A stretch of 64,000 bases of DNA from Bacteroidota bacterium (GTDB taxonomy: Bacteria > Bacteroidota > Bacteroidia > AKYH767-A > OLB10), in the NCBI GenBank assembly GCA_016699635.1, contig CP064983.1, forward strand, positions 1,364,001 through 1,428,000, given 5' to 3'. A program made the position numbers and the translations under genes. Of the stretch, positions 31,661 through 41,628 are shown piece by piece; positions within the stretch are counted from its first letter, which is position 1; every line of letters starts with the position of its first letter. Under the pieces are notes generated by a model. It was not told the origin of the DNA, ran no database searches, and saw nothing but the letters and a program-made list of their open reading frames with translations.

Positions 31661-34315
31661 CTACCTCTTAACAAACTTCTTGACTACCACATCATGTGCG
31701 CTGTATGCCTTTACAAAATAAACTCCGTTTTGAAATTGACTGATGTTTATCTTTAAATTTTGCTGGCTTTTGATTTTCTTTTCAAACACAATTTTTCCAA
31801 GTACGTCTATTACTTGTATTTTTTCAACTGCTGCTATTTGCTGAATATTTAATTCAGATTGAGCAGGATTTGGGAATAATTGTATGTTTTCTGCACTTTG
31901 ATATGATGCTATTCCTGTTGGTAGTACAACATGCGTTGTTGCTGTGTTGGTTATTACAGGGTCATTAAAATCAAAATAAATGGCAGCAGTGTTTTTAATG
32001 GTGTCAGTTAAAATAAGACTTGTTTTTGGTTTTATTCTGTAATGAATAAAGCCATGACTTAGCGGCTCGTTTACATTACTATCGGGCAATAGAATATTAT
32101 CAAACTTAAACTCCATGTTGCGCTCATGATATATAAAATTCATGTTTACAGGATGCGATGATGCAACATATTCTAAGGTGTTTAACTGAAGTTTATTTGT
32201 ATCTAACGGATTTAAAACTTTAACGTTAAATGCTGTATCGTTTCCTGTGTTTTGAAAACGGATGATGTAATCTAAATAGGGTGGATTGGGAATTTCTGTA
32301 GTGAATAAAGTATCTCTACTTACTAAAATATCATTGGGGTCAAATGAACCTGTAGTAAAAACCTCCCAAGAACTGTAATTACAGCCTGGATTAGCATCAC
32401 CGGCAACAGGTTCTATTCTTACACTTGAATTGATAAGTGAACCAATGGGCAAACCCGTGTGTACATTTACGGTAACAACAATACTTCCTGACTGAAAAGG
32501 TGCAAGTGCGCCAATATTCCATACGACAGAATCGGTTGTAACAGAAGTAGGAGTTACATTAGCACTTGTAAAAGAAACATTCGCATCAGGAAAGAAAATT
32601 ACAGTTGGCGAAAGTGTTGTAGTGCCATTATTTATGTAAGAGATATAATAATTAGCGAAAAGCCCTGAACGAAAATTACCAAGTGGTGTAAGATTTATAC
32701 AGACATCATTTAAAACACCATTGGGTTGAAATGCAAAATCATTTAATGAATCAATCTGTTGAATGGAATTAAAATAAGCAGTATGCACTATTGGAACACT
32801 GTTGTAGTAATTTAATGGTGCACCAGAAACTGTAAAATTTCCTGTATCAAAAACAGCTATAGTATATTTTCCATCTTGCTGAGAAAAAGTAAATCTTCCT
32901 GTATTTTGTTCAGTTACTATTCTGTTAGAGAAACTTATTTCACCTGCATCCTGTACAGTATTGCTATTTGCATCTACAAATAATTTACCATTTATCAGAT
33001 TAAATTTATCCGTCAACTTCACCACCCAGTAATCAAAGTTTCCTTGTGAGCTTTCTGTCTTATCTCCTGAAATATTAGACTCTGAATATCCACCAAGAAT
33101 ATATTTACCATCTGTGGTTTGTTGTATAGAAGTTAAATAATCACCACTATTTCCTCCAATGATATTTTGCCATTGAATATTTCCAGATGCATCTAATTTA
33201 ACCACCCAGTAATCATTAGCTCCTTGAGAATTTTCAGTTTTATCCCCGGAAATGTCAGAAATAGAAACTCCTCCAAGAATATATCCACCATCAGAAGTTT
33301 GTTGGATAGAATTTAAATGATCTAAACTACCACCACCAATAGTATTCTGCCACTGAATGTTTCCTGTTGTATATAACTTCACCACCCAGTAGTCAAAGTA
33401 TCCTTGTGAACTTTCAGTTTTATCTCCAGAAAAACCGGACCCTGAAGCTCCACCAAGAATATAGCCACCATCTGATGTCTGTTGAACGGAATATAGTAAA
33501 TCATCAAGATTACCTCCAATTGTATTTTGCCATTGAATATTTCCAGATGCATCTAATTTAACCACCCAGTAGTCATGGTTTCCTTGACAATTTTCAGTTT
33601 TATCTCCTGAAATGTCGGAATATGAATATCCTCCTAGCATATATCCGCCATCTGTGGTTTGTTCTAAAGACTCCAATTCATCCCAACTATTTCCTCCTAT
33701 GGTATTCTGCCACTGAATGTTTCCAGATGCATCTAATTTAACCACCCAGTAATCAAAATCGCCTTGACAAATTTCCGTTTTATCGCCTGAAACATCAGAC
33801 TGAGACATTCCACCAAGAATGTATCCGCCATCTGTGGTTTGTTGTATAGAAGTTAAATAATCATAACTACCACCACCAATTGTATTTTGCCATTGAATAT
33901 AACCTATTGGATCCAATTTCACAACCCAGTAATCATTAGCTCCTTGAGAATTTTCAGTTTTATCACCGGAAACACCGGAGTTGGACCACCCTCCAAGAAT
34001 ATACCCACCATCAGTGGTTTGTTGTATAGAAGTTAAATAATCAACACTATTTCCACCAATAGTATTCTGCCATTGAATATTTCCTGCTGCATCTAATTTT
34101 ACCACCCAATAATCATAATTTCCCTGTGAATCTTCTGTTTTATCTCCGGAAATATTAGAATCGGACCACCCCCCAAGAATATACCCACCATCTGATGTCT
34201 GTTGAATGGAATTTAGTTGATCATAATAATTCCCTCCAATAGTATTTTGCCATTCAATTTCCTGGGCAAGGGTAGTTGTGGTAAAAAATAAAAGTAATAG
34301 AATTAATACTCTCAT
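31661..34315 (-). CDS. Seven-repeat propeller surface protein B with T9SS type A sorting domain
   Basis: 884 residues from the ATG at 34315 (MRVLILLLLFFTTTTLAQ signal peptide). The frame is open 12 codons further upstream, but the promoter box TACTTTTG falls inside that extension. It has seven 60-residue repeats (residues 20-439). Repeat 4 carries NSWDELESLEQ, nearly the same as repeat 5 of protein A, which suggests blade exchange. The C-terminal half (SdrD-like, DUF11/DUF7619-like, T9SS type A tail ending VVKKFVKR) is almost identical to protein A at DNA level from about 32400 to 31900. It is the upstream member of the minus-strand pair. Same predicted location and unknown role as A. Confidence 0.88.
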   Translation of the reverse strand: MRVLILLLLFFTTTTLAQEIEWQNTIGGNYYDQLNSIQQTSDGGYILGGWSDSNISGDKTEDSQGNYDYWVVKLDAAGNIQWQNTIGGNSVDYLTSIQQTTDGGYILGGWSNSGVSGDKTENSQGANDYWVVKLDPIGYIQWQNTIGGGSYDYLTSIQQTTDGGYILGGMSQSDVSGDKTEICQGDFDYWVVKLDASGNIQWQNTIGGNSWDELESLEQTTDGGYMLGGYSYSDISGDKTENCQGNHDYWVVKLDASGNIQWQNTIGGNLDDLLYSVQQTSDGGYILGGASGSGFSGDKTESSQGYFDYWVVKLYTTGNIQWQNTIGGGSLDHLNSIQQTSDGGYILGGVSISDISGDKTENSQGANDYWVVKLDASGNIQWQNIIGGNSGDYLTSIQQTTDGKYILGGYSESNISGDKTESSQGNFDYWVVKLTDKFNLINGKLFVDANSNTVQDAGEISFSNRIVTEQNTGRFTFSQQDGKYTIAVFDTGNFTVSGAPLNYYNSVPIVHTAYFNSIQQIDSLNDFAFQPNGVLNDVCINLTPLGNFRSGLFANYYISYINNGTTTLSPTVIFFPDANVSFTSANVTPTSVTTDSVVWNIGALAPFQSGSIVVTVNVHTGLPIGSLINSSVRIEPVAGDANPGCNYSSWEVFTTGSFDPNDILVSRDTLFTTEIPNPPYLDYIIRFQNTGNDTAFNVKVLNPLDTNKLQLNTLEYVASSHPVNMNFIYHERNMEFKFDNILLPDSNVNEPLSHGFIHYRIKPKTSLILTDTIKNTAAIYFDFNDPVITNTATTHVVLPTGIASYQSAENIQLFPNPAQSELNIQQIAAVEKIQVIDVLGKIVFEKKIKSQQNLKINISQFQNGVYFVKAYSAHDVVVKKFVKR

Positions 34316-34338
34316 GTTACTTAATTTTTTGGTTACAT

Positions 34339-34346
34339 CAAAAGTA
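34339..34346 (-). promoter_or_regulatory. -7 box of propeller gene B
   Basis: TACTTTTG on the minus strand, 24 bp before the ATG at 34315. The upstream flank to ~34440 matches that of plus-strand gene E rather than that of its neighbour A. Confidence 0.6.
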
Positions 34347-34530
34347 TGCAATTCAATTGAGATAAAGAATAGTTTGATTTATATTTTTATCAAGGCAAGA
34401 GGATGGTTACAAACAACTATATCCAAAAATTCATTCAACTAATCTTGTAGAATCACTGTTTCCACCAATATAGAATTGAAGGACTTCTGACAATAATATT
34501 CAAATCTAAAATTTAATATATCTCCAATAA

Positions 34531-34582
34531 AAAACCACCATCATGATTACCCGATTAAAATCAGGAACATAACAGTGGTTTT
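34531..34582 (-). terminator. Probable terminator of the DUF4412-like gene
   Basis: On the minus strand AAAACCAC (34582-34575) pairs with GTGGTTTT (34538-34531), enclosing an inner TGATT/AATCA stem, and is followed by a T-rich run. The loop is long, so the structure is composite. The 34352-34530 stretch holds the conserved propeller-cassette flank. Confidence 0.5.
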
Positions 34583-34641
34583 ATATTTAACCTAAAAATT
34601 AAAGTTTATCGGAATTACTTCAACTTTCTAAACCTTCAAAC

Positions 34642-35292
34642 TTAATGCCCACCACCACTCATTTTCATAAGTTCTTCTTTTGTCATTGGCTTATAGTCTG
34701 ATGGCACCTCAAAAACTTTGTCATCAACTTTATCGGCTTTAATCTCTGTGCAAGTCATTTTCATAGTAAACATTTTTTGTGGTATAGTATATTCCAACAT
34801 CATACCGTCAATACCATCATAACCTTGACTAAAACCGTTGTTGATGGCCAAGTCTTTTGTAAACCAGATTTCAGCAGGTTCTGCACCTTCCATTTTTACT
34901 ATAGCTTTGGTACAGTTGTAGCCAGCAATAGTTTTTGTTTCGTTAGTGATTTCAACTTTAGGTTTGGTTCCTTTGTTTTTCTCTTTATCAATATCAGCCT
35001 TAGTAACTTTAACTGCCACTTTATTTCCCATCATATCCATAAGCATGGTTGACTCTTGTTTTTTAGAGTCGGAAATTGTTTTCTGATCAAACATGCCACC
35101 TGTTGTTTCCATCATAAACATATCGCCCTTAAACGATAAGTTGGCATCTGTAGGCAGCATGCCTTTCATGCCTCCTTCGTCAGATTCTATGTTGTAATCT
35201 ATTTTATAATGTGCAGTACCTTCTTTTAGTTTTTGTGCATTGATGCTGAAGCTGCTCACAACAAGTAATGCAAGAACAAATAATTTTTTCAT
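34642..35292 (-). CDS. Exported DUF4412-like protein
   Basis: 216 residues from the ATG at 35292 (MKKLFVLALLVVSSFSINAQ, signal peptide). The frame opens at 35394, but that would overlap the preceding epimerase gene and put the signal peptide inside, so the later start is chosen. The mature part is a beta-rich, Met/Lys-rich domain (GTAHYKIDYNIESDEGG; TKTIAGYNCTKAIVKMEG; AEIWFTKDLAIN) of the kind grouped as DUF4412/GLPGLI-like, typical of Bacteroidota periplasmic proteins. The function is unknown. Its hairpin terminator lies just after the stop. Confidence 0.75.
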   Translation of the reverse strand: MKKLFVLALLVVSSFSINAQKLKEGTAHYKIDYNIESDEGGMKGMLPTDANLSFKGDMFMMETTGGMFDQKTISDSKKQESTMLMDMMGNKVAVKVTKADIDKEKNKGTKPKVEITNETKTIAGYNCTKAIVKMEGAEPAEIWFTKDLAINNGFSQGYDGIDGMMLEYTIPQKMFTMKMTCTEIKADKVDDKVFEVPSDYKPMTKEELMKMSGGGH

Positions 35293-35353
35293 AATATTTT
35301 TGTTTAAATCGTTATTAAGCGAAAGTAGTAAAGACAATAAGATGGAATACTGT

Positions 35354-36355
35354 TTAGCAGAAATTTTTCTTAAACCAGGGCACCGTAAGGGCAAGTCCTT
35401 CCTTGACTTTTACCAAGGGATTGTAGCCGAGATATTGCTTTGCCAGACTAATATCTGCCAAAGAATTTTTTACATCACCCGGGCGTTCTTCTTTATAAAC
35501 AGGTTCTATTTTTTTACCTGTAATGTGCATCAGATGATGTAGCAATTTATTAAGACTGATACTTTCGCCCACAGCAATGTTATAAACTTTATTGCAGGCA
35601 TCTTTATGTTCGCTGAATAAGGCTCTGATGTTTGCCTGCACAGCATTTTCAACAAAAGTAAAATCGCGCGATTGTTCGCCATCACCAAAAATATAGGCAG
35701 GCTGATCTTTGAGCAGCGCTTTCATAAAAAGAGGTATAGCCGCTGCATAAGGATTGTCGGGATTTTGATTGGGACCGAAAACATTAAAATAACGCAGACC
35801 TATAATCTGCATATCGTAATGCATGCAGAATGTGTAAGCATAAAGTTCGTTCGACATTTTGGAAACAGCATAAGGCGATAATGGATTGCCTGTTATGTGT
35901 TCGCGCTTGGGAAGTTCGGGGCTGTCGCCATAAACAGATGATGAACTGGCATAAACAATACGCTCAATATTCATCTGACGTGCTGCCCACAACATATTTA
36001 AAAATCCTGTTGCATTGGCATGATGTGTTGCTAAAGGATTGGCCAACGAACGCGGCACAGAACCTAATGCAGCCTGATGCGATACAAACTGAATTCCTTC
36101 CATTGCTTTTAGGCATGTATCGGCATTGGTAATGTCGCCTTCAAAAAATTCAAATGATGGATGATTCAGAAAAGGTTCAATATTTTTTTTGTAGCCGTTT
36201 GCAAGATTATCGAGCACACGAACTTTTCCTGCACCATGCACCAACAAGTACTCAACAATGTTGCTTCCAATAAAACCGGAGCCTCCGGTTATAAGGAATG
36301 CTTTGTCTTTTAAAGACTGCTGATGGTAGGCGCGTTCATAGATAGTTTCTTTCAT
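35354..36355 (-). CDS. UDP-N-acetylglucosamine 4-epimerase-like SDR (TviC/WbpP type)
   Basis: 333 residues, extended SDR. The NAD motif GGSGFIGS is at ~24-31, followed by the Ser/Tyr/Lys catalytic residues in SSSSVYGDSPELPK and YAVSK (~135-165) and LRYFNVFGPNQNP. An N-terminal ~17-residue extension (MKETIYERAYHQQSLKD) is typical of TviC/WbpP, which interconvert UDP-GlcNAc and UDP-GalNAc or their uronates. It is the last gene of the nucleotide-sugar operon, 9 bp after rfbB. The exact substrate (UDP-GlcNAc versus UDP-GlcNAcA) is not certain. Confidence 0.85.
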   Translation of the reverse strand: MKETIYERAYHQQSLKDKAFLITGGSGFIGSNIVEYLLVHGAGKVRVLDNLANGYKKNIEPFLNHPSFEFFEGDITNADTCLKAMEGIQFVSHQAALGSVPRSLANPLATHHANATGFLNMLWAARQMNIERIVYASSSSVYGDSPELPKREHITGNPLSPYAVSKMSNELYAYTFCMHYDMQIIGLRYFNVFGPNQNPDNPYAAAIPLFMKALLKDQPAYIFGDGEQSRDFTFVENAVQANIRALFSEHKDACNKVYNIAVGESISLNKLLHHLMHITGKKIEPVYKEERPGDVKNSLADISLAKQYLGYNPLVKVKEGLALTVPWFKKNFC

Positions 36356-36364
36356 CTTTTGGGG

Positions 36365-37432
36365 TTATCGTGCATCGTACTGATGCTGGTAATAGGTCAT
36401 ATATTCACCGGAAGTTACCTGTTGCAGCCACTCATCATTGGCAAGATACCAGTCAACAGTTTTTTCAAGTCCTTCTTCAAATTGCAGTGATGGTTTCCAT
36501 CCTAATTCATTCTGAAGTTTTGTAGAATCTATAGCATAGCGTAAATCATGTCCGGGTCTGTCTGTCACAAATGTTATGAGTGATGCTGATGTACCTTCTT
36601 TTCGATTTAATTTTTTATCCATCACAGAACAAAGCAATTGTATCAAATCAATATTTTTCCATTCATTGTTGCCGCCAACATTATATTTCTCACCTTCTTT
36701 TCCTTTGTGAAAAATTACATCAATAGCACGTGCATGATCTTCAACATATAACCAGTCGCGCACATTTTCGCCTTTACCATAAACAGGCACAGGCTTCATA
36801 TTTTTAATATTGTTGATGGCTAACGGTATCAGCTTTTCAGGAAAATGATGTGAGCCATAGTTGTTGGAGCAGTTAGAAAGTACTACGGGCAAATGATAGG
36901 TGTGATGATAGGCCATTACCAAATGATCGGAGCTTGCTTTAGATGCAGAATAAGGGCTGCGCGGATCGTAAGAGGTGTTTTCAGTAAAGAAACCTGTTTC
37001 GCCAAGAGAGCCATACACTTCATCAGTACTGATATGATAAAATCTTTTTCCGGGAGAAACTTTTTTGTCTTTTATCCACGTATTTCGTGCAGCATTAAGA
37101 AGGTTAACCGTACCCACAATATTGGTCATGATAAAATCGAGTGGGTTGGTAATACTTCTGTCCACATGCGATTCTGCAGCAAGATGAATTACTGCATCGG
37201 GATTTATATCTGCAAACAGTTTGTTTACAAAGTCAGCATCGGTAATATCACCTTTTATAAAATGATAGTTTGATTTTGATTCTATATCTTTCAGGTTAGC
37301 AAGATTTCCTGCATAGGTTAAGTTGTCGAGGTTGTAAATTGTGTAATCGGAATAATTGTTTACAAATCTGCGCACAACATGCGAACCTATGAATCCGGCA
37401 CCGCCTGTGATAATGATTGTACTTTTTGGCAT
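36365..37432 (-). CDS. rfbB: dTDP-glucose 4,6-dehydratase
   Basis: 355 residues. GGAGFIGSHV (~9) binds NAD; the active-site TDEVYGSL (Thr/Asp/Glu) lies near residue 135, YSASKASSDH gives the Tyr/Lys pair (~163), and SNNYGSHHFPEKLIPL is diagnostic for RfbB. It converts dTDP-glucose to dTDP-4-keto-6-deoxyglucose, the entry to rhamnose and other deoxysugars. RfbA, RfbC and RfbD are not in the window, so the pathway is completed elsewhere. It lies 44 bp after galE in the operon. Confidence 0.94.
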   Translation of the reverse strand: MPKSTIIITGGAGFIGSHVVRRFVNNYSDYTIYNLDNLTYAGNLANLKDIESKSNYHFIKGDITDADFVNKLFADINPDAVIHLAAESHVDRSITNPLDFIMTNIVGTVNLLNAARNTWIKDKKVSPGKRFYHISTDEVYGSLGETGFFTENTSYDPRSPYSASKASSDHLVMAYHHTYHLPVVLSNCSNNYGSHHFPEKLIPLAINNIKNMKPVPVYGKGENVRDWLYVEDHARAIDVIFHKGKEGEKYNVGGNNEWKNIDLIQLLCSVMDKKLNRKEGTSASLITFVTDRPGHDLRYAIDSTKLQNELGWKPSLQFEEGLEKTVDWYLANDEWLQQVTSGEYMTYYQHQYDAR

Positions 37433-37476
37433 GAGGGTAAAATTAAAAAATTAAAACTTAATAAAGAACCTTTAGC

Positions 37477-38502
37477 TCAGATAAAGTCTGTTCTTCCGGC
37501 CAGATACAACTCCCAGTTCCAGGCAGTACGTATCATATTATTCAAATCGCGCTCTGTATGCCATCCAAGTACGGTGTTAGCCAATGTTGTGTCGGCATAA
37601 ACAGCAGTGACATCACCGGCACGTCTTCCTTCAATGGTATAATTTAATTTCTGTTTTGTGGTTTTTTCAAATGCATGAATAAGTTCAAGTACAGAAAATC
37701 CTTTTCCTGTTCCCAGATTAAATACTTCGTAAGCAGAGTTGTTTTTTTTGTTGAGCAATCGTTTCACAGCTGTAACATGTGCCTTTGCCACATCAACTAC
37801 ATGTATATAATCTCTTACACAACTGCCATCGGCTGTTGGATAATCGTTTCCGAAAACCACAAACTGTTTGCGTTTACCAATGGCTACCTGAGTGATGATG
37901 GGCATTACATTCAATGGCATGGTTGTAGGCAGTTCACCGATTAAAGCACTATCGTGTGAGCCAACGGGATTGAAATAGCGAAGTGAAACAGCTTGCAGTA
38001 AAGATGATTTTACAGTGTCTGTTATTATTTCTTCTCCAATTTTTTTGGTGTTGCCATAAGGCGATTTAGCTGTTTTGACAGGAGCATTTTCATCAATAGG
38101 TAATTTATCAGGATCAGCATAAACAGAGCAACTTGATGAAAAAACAAAATTATTGCACTTTGCATCAACACAACATTGCAAAATATTAATGAGCGAAAGC
38201 AGGTTGTTTCGATAAAATTCCAATGGTTGTTCAACAGAAAGCCCTACTGCTTTATGTGCTGCAAAGTGTACAACTGCATCCGGTTTATACTTGCTGAAAT
38301 AGTTTTTTAATTCGCTGGCATCACAAAGGTCAATGTTAAACCATATCGGGCGTTTGCCGGTAATTTTTGCAATAGCATCAACAACTTCTTCTTTTGAATT
38401 ATTCAGGTTGTCAATGATTTCTACATCAAAACCACTGTTCATGAGTTCTACAACAGTGTGTGCACCAATATAACCGGTGCCTCCGGTGACCAAAACTTTC
38501 AT
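37477..38502 (-). CDS. galE: UDP-glucose 4-epimerase
   Basis: 341 residues from the ATG at 38502 (MKVLVTGGTGYIGAHT); a TTG three codons upstream is the only alternative. GxxGxxG is at 7-13, the catalytic Ser in SSSCSVYADPDKLP (~125), and YGNTK provides Tyr/Lys (~149). The C-terminal YNLGTGKGFSVLELI pattern (here FNLGTGKGFSV) is typical. It interconverts UDP-glucose and UDP-galactose. It is part of a six-gene nucleotide-sugar operon with wbpD-, wbpB- and tviB-like genes upstream. Confidence 0.93.
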   Translation of the reverse strand: MKVLVTGGTGYIGAHTVVELMNSGFDVEIIDNLNNSKEEVVDAIAKITGKRPIWFNIDLCDASELKNYFSKYKPDAVVHFAAHKAVGLSVEQPLEFYRNNLLSLINILQCCVDAKCNNFVFSSSCSVYADPDKLPIDENAPVKTAKSPYGNTKKIGEEIITDTVKSSLLQAVSLRYFNPVGSHDSALIGELPTTMPLNVMPIITQVAIGKRKQFVVFGNDYPTADGSCVRDYIHVVDVAKAHVTAVKRLLNKKNNSAYEVFNLGTGKGFSVLELIHAFEKTTKQKLNYTIEGRRAGDVTAVYADTTLANTVLGWHTERDLNNMIRTAWNWELYLAGRTDFI

Positions 38503-38568
38503 TACATGCAATAAATTTACCGGGTTAATATTTCTGTATAACGGTTAGGGCGTTGCCGCACTAAAGGT

Positions 38569-39858
38569 TTACAGACTCCAGTATTGAAGATTTTTGATTT
38601 TATTTCTTAAAAATCCTTTTATGTCAACAATAACACCATCGGGTTTACAGATACTCTTAAAATAATTTTCATCCATCTTAAGATAATCCTTATGCGAAAC
38701 AGCAACCACTACAGCATCATAATCATTGGCAATTTTATCAACCAAACCAAAACCATATTCATGCATCAACTCATCAGAAGAAGCATAAGGGTCGGTAACT
38801 TCTATTGTTACACCAAATGATTTAAATTCGTTCACTACATCCGTAACCTTGCTGTTGCGGATATCTTCTACATCTTCTTTAAATGTAGCACCCATCACCA
38901 GCACTTTCGATTTAGAAATATCCTTGCCTTTGGCAATCATTTTCTTTACGGTTTGCTTGGCAACATAAAAGCCCATGCTGTCATTTACATAACGACCGGA
39001 GTTGATGACCTGTGAATGATATCCCAGTTCATTGGCTTTATAGGTAAGATAATAAGGGTCAACACCAATACAGTGTCCGCCTACCAGGCCCGGAAAAAAG
39101 CGAAGGAAGTTCCATTTTGTACTGCTTGCCTCAATCACCTCATAGGTATTTATTCCCATTTTATTGAAGATGATGGAAAGCTCATTCATCAGTGCAATGT
39201 TTACATCACGCTGTGTGTTTTCAATAATTTTTGCAGCTTCGGCAACTTTAATGCTGCTGGCACGATGCACACCTGCTGTTACAATTGTTTCATAAACCTT
39301 TGCAATAACATCAAGCGATTCTGCATCGCATCCTGAAACTACTTTCTTGATTTTTGTGATGGTATGTTCTTTATCACCGGGGTTAATACGTTCAGGTGAG
39401 TAGCCTACTTTAAAATCATTTGGAAATTTTAACCCGGAATGTTCTTCAAGTACGGGAATACAATCTTCTTCTGTACAACCCGGATAAACGGTACTTTCAT
39501 ACACAACATAATCACCTTTTTTCAGTACCTTGCCAATAGAAGTTGATGCACCAACTAAAGGTTTCAGGTCAGGTAGTTTATGATCGTCAATAGGAGTAGG
39601 AACAGCTACAATAAAAAACCGCGCTTCTCTAAGTACGTCCAATGAGTTGGTGAATTTAATATCACATCCATCAAAAGCCTCAGCAGGTAATTCACCGCTG
39701 GGGTCAATTTTATTTTGCATTTTTTCAACGCGCTCTGCATTGATGTCGAATCCTATTACGGAAATCTTTTTTGCAAATTCCAGTGCAATAGGTAATCCAA
39801 CATAGCCTAAGCCAATAACAGCAACTTTTGCTTTTTTATCTAATATCTCCTGATACAT
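38569..39858 (-). CDS. UDP-N-acetylhexosamine 6-dehydrogenase (TviB/WbpO/WbpA type)
   Basis: 429 residues of the UDP-glucose/UDP-HexNAc dehydrogenase family. NAD motif GLGYVGLP at ~16; VPTPID (~85); ESTVYPGCTEE (~120); the catalytic Cys in GGHCIGVDPYYLTYKA (~260); and the C-terminal domain KVLVMGATFKEDVEDIRNSKV. It oxidises C6 of UDP-GlcNAc or UDP-GalNAc to the uronate with two NAD. With the adjoining wbpB- and wbpD-like genes it suggests an N-acetylated 2,3-diaminouronate or GalNAcA precursor for surface polysaccharide. It lies 5 bp after the wbpB-like gene. Confidence 0.93.
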   Translation of the reverse strand: MYQEILDKKAKVAVIGLGYVGLPIALEFAKKISVIGFDINAERVEKMQNKIDPSGELPAEAFDGCDIKFTNSLDVLREARFFIVAVPTPIDDHKLPDLKPLVGASTSIGKVLKKGDYVVYESTVYPGCTEEDCIPVLEEHSGLKFPNDFKVGYSPERINPGDKEHTITKIKKVVSGCDAESLDVIAKVYETIVTAGVHRASSIKVAEAAKIIENTQRDVNIALMNELSIIFNKMGINTYEVIEASSTKWNFLRFFPGLVGGHCIGVDPYYLTYKANELGYHSQVINSGRYVNDSMGFYVAKQTVKKMIAKGKDISKSKVLVMGATFKEDVEDIRNSKVTDVVNEFKSFGVTIEVTDPYASSDELMHEYGFGLVDKIANDYDAVVVAVSHKDYLKMDENYFKSICKPDGVIVDIKGFLRNKIKNLQYWSL

Positions 39859-39863
39859 TTATT

Positions 39864-40919
39864 TTAAAGATGAAATTTTATTTCTGATTTTTCTATTTTA
39901 CGAAGCGCATAAATACGCTCAATGATTTCTACTACTTTTAATCCCTCAAGGGCATTGGTAGTAATTGAAGTGCGACCACGCAAAACATCTGCCACATTTT
40001 CAATTATGTAGTGATGGTTGGCAGCAGAGCCTTTGTAGGCACCGTAATCGTTTGCAGGATTAACCGGGTCAAGTTTAGGCATTGTATAGTCTTTGATATG
40101 ACAGTACTCTACTTCATTCATATACTGACCGCCAATTTTTATAGAGCCGTATTTCCCCATTACGGTAATACTGCTTTCAAGGTTTACATCCCAAACAGAG
40201 GTAGTGTAGGCAATACTACCCATTCCACCGTTTACAAACTTAAAGTTTACAAACCCACTGTCTTCAAATGATGTGTTTTGCTGATGTGTAAAATCTTCAA
40301 ACTTTCCTTGAATATCTGTTATATCACCAAACACCCAATACATAATATCTATAAAGTGCGAGAACTGTGTAAACAATGTTCCGCCATCCATGTCACTTGT
40401 ACCTTTCCATCCGCCTTTTTTATAGTAACGCTCATCACGGTTCCAATAGCATTGCAACTGCACCATAAAAATTTCGCCAATAATATTTTGATCTATTACC
40501 TCTTTAAGCCAAACTGATGGCGGTGAATAGCGGTTTTGCATTACACAAAACACATGCCGAGATACCTGCAGTGCTTTAAAAATAATTTTTTCGCAATCGG
40601 CTTTTGACAGTGCCATAGGTTTTTCGCAAACCACATGTTTTTTTGCTTCTAATGCTTTTAGTGAATGTTCGGCATGAACACCATTGGGTGAGCAAACACA
40701 CACTACATCAATATCAGGAATGCTGGTGAGCATGGCATCAACAGACTGAAAAAATGGAACATTAAAGTCGGCAATACCTACTTCGTTTTCCTGTCTGATG
40801 TCGCACATGGCAACAAGCTCACATTCGTTGTTGCGTCTAACCATTTCGGCATGACGTTTACCAATGTGCCCACAACCAATTACAGCAAATTTTATTTTTT
40901 CTTTTTTTTCTGAGCTCAT
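39864..40919 (-). CDS. Gfo/Idh/MocA oxidoreductase, WbpB-like
   Basis: 351 residues. The N-terminal Rossmann fold begins AVIGCGHIGKRHAEM (~12), with the family CEKP motif VVCEKPMALSKADCE (~95) and a C-terminal beta-sheet domain with GGTLFTQFSHFIDI (His ~190). In context (wbpD-like gene 15 bp upstream, UDP-HexNAc dehydrogenase downstream) the likely reaction is oxidation of C3 of UDP-GlcNAc uronate, the WbpB/WlbA step. The following aminotransferase (WbpE/WlbC) is not in the window. The substrate is inferred from context. Confidence 0.85.
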   Translation of the reverse strand: MSSEKKEKIKFAVIGCGHIGKRHAEMVRRNNECELVAMCDIRQENEVGIADFNVPFFQSVDAMLTSIPDIDVVCVCSPNGVHAEHSLKALEAKKHVVCEKPMALSKADCEKIIFKALQVSRHVFCVMQNRYSPPSVWLKEVIDQNIIGEIFMVQLQCYWNRDERYYKKGGWKGTSDMDGGTLFTQFSHFIDIMYWVFGDITDIQGKFEDFTHQQNTSFEDSGFVNFKFVNGGMGSIAYTTSVWDVNLESSITVMGKYGSIKIGGQYMNEVEYCHIKDYTMPKLDPVNPANDYGAYKGSAANHHYIIENVADVLRGRTSITTNALEGLKVVEIIERIYALRKIEKSEIKFHL

Positions 40920-40934
40920 AAAAGTGCGGTCTTT

Positions 40935-41504
40935 CTAAATTTTTGTTACCTGATTATTTTTCAGCAGGTATTTTTCTCCGCTTTCCGGGCAAACTGCCAT
41001 TCCATCTTTATCAAACTTCAGGCGATGACCATATTCACTCATCCACCCCATTTGACGGGCAGGATTACCAGCCATCAACGCATAGTCAGCAACATCTTTT
41101 GTTACAACTGCACCGGCACCAATAAAGGCAAAACGGCCAATATCGTGCCCACAAACAATAGTGGCATTAGCGCCTATGGAAGCACCTTTTTTCACTACAG
41201 TTTTTTTATACTCATTTTTGCGGTTTACAGCACTGCGCGGATTGGTTACATTGGTAAAAACCATACTTGGACCCAGAAATACATCGTCCTCACAAACTAC
41301 TCCCGTATAAAGTGAAACATTGTTCTGAACCTTAACATTGTTGCCCAGAACAACATCAGGAGAGATAACCACATTCTGACCGATGTTACAACCTTCGCCA
41401 ATGCGACAACCGGGCATAATATGTGAAAAGTGCCATATCTTGGTACCCTTTCCTATGGTACATCCATCGTCAACATAGGACGACTCATGTTTAAAATAAT
41501 CCAT
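40935..41504 (-). CDS. Hexapeptide-repeat N-acetyltransferase, WbpD-like
   Basis: 189 residues, a left-handed beta-helix acetyltransferase. Hexapeptide turns run from [20 protein letters not shown] (~17) through [16 protein letters not shown] and [17 protein letters not shown] (~110-125); the catalytic His is in [20 protein letters not shown] context as in WbpD/WlbB. Likely acetylates the 3-amino group of UDP-GlcNAc(3N)A. It is the first gene of the operon, with a 124-bp gap to the HHH-domain gene, where its promoter should be. Confidence 0.87.
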   Translation of the reverse strand: MDYFKHESSYVDDGCTIGKGTKIWHFSHIMPGCRIGEGCNIGQNVVISPDVVLGNNVKVQNNVSLYTGVVCEDDVFLGPSMVFTNVTNPRSAVNRKNEYKKTVVKKGASIGANATIVCGHDIGRFAFIGAGAVVTKDVADYALMAGNPARQMGWMSEYGHRLKFDKDGMAVCPESGEKYLLKNNQVTKI

Positions 41505-41628
41505 AATCGCTTCCTTAACCCGCTTTAATAGGGGTGCAAATTTACTTTAATTTTGTTAAGAATGATAGTCTGTTTTTAGATTAAGATGGTCATTATCTTA
41601 CATTTTTGAGTTTGGTAGTTTTTTGCTG

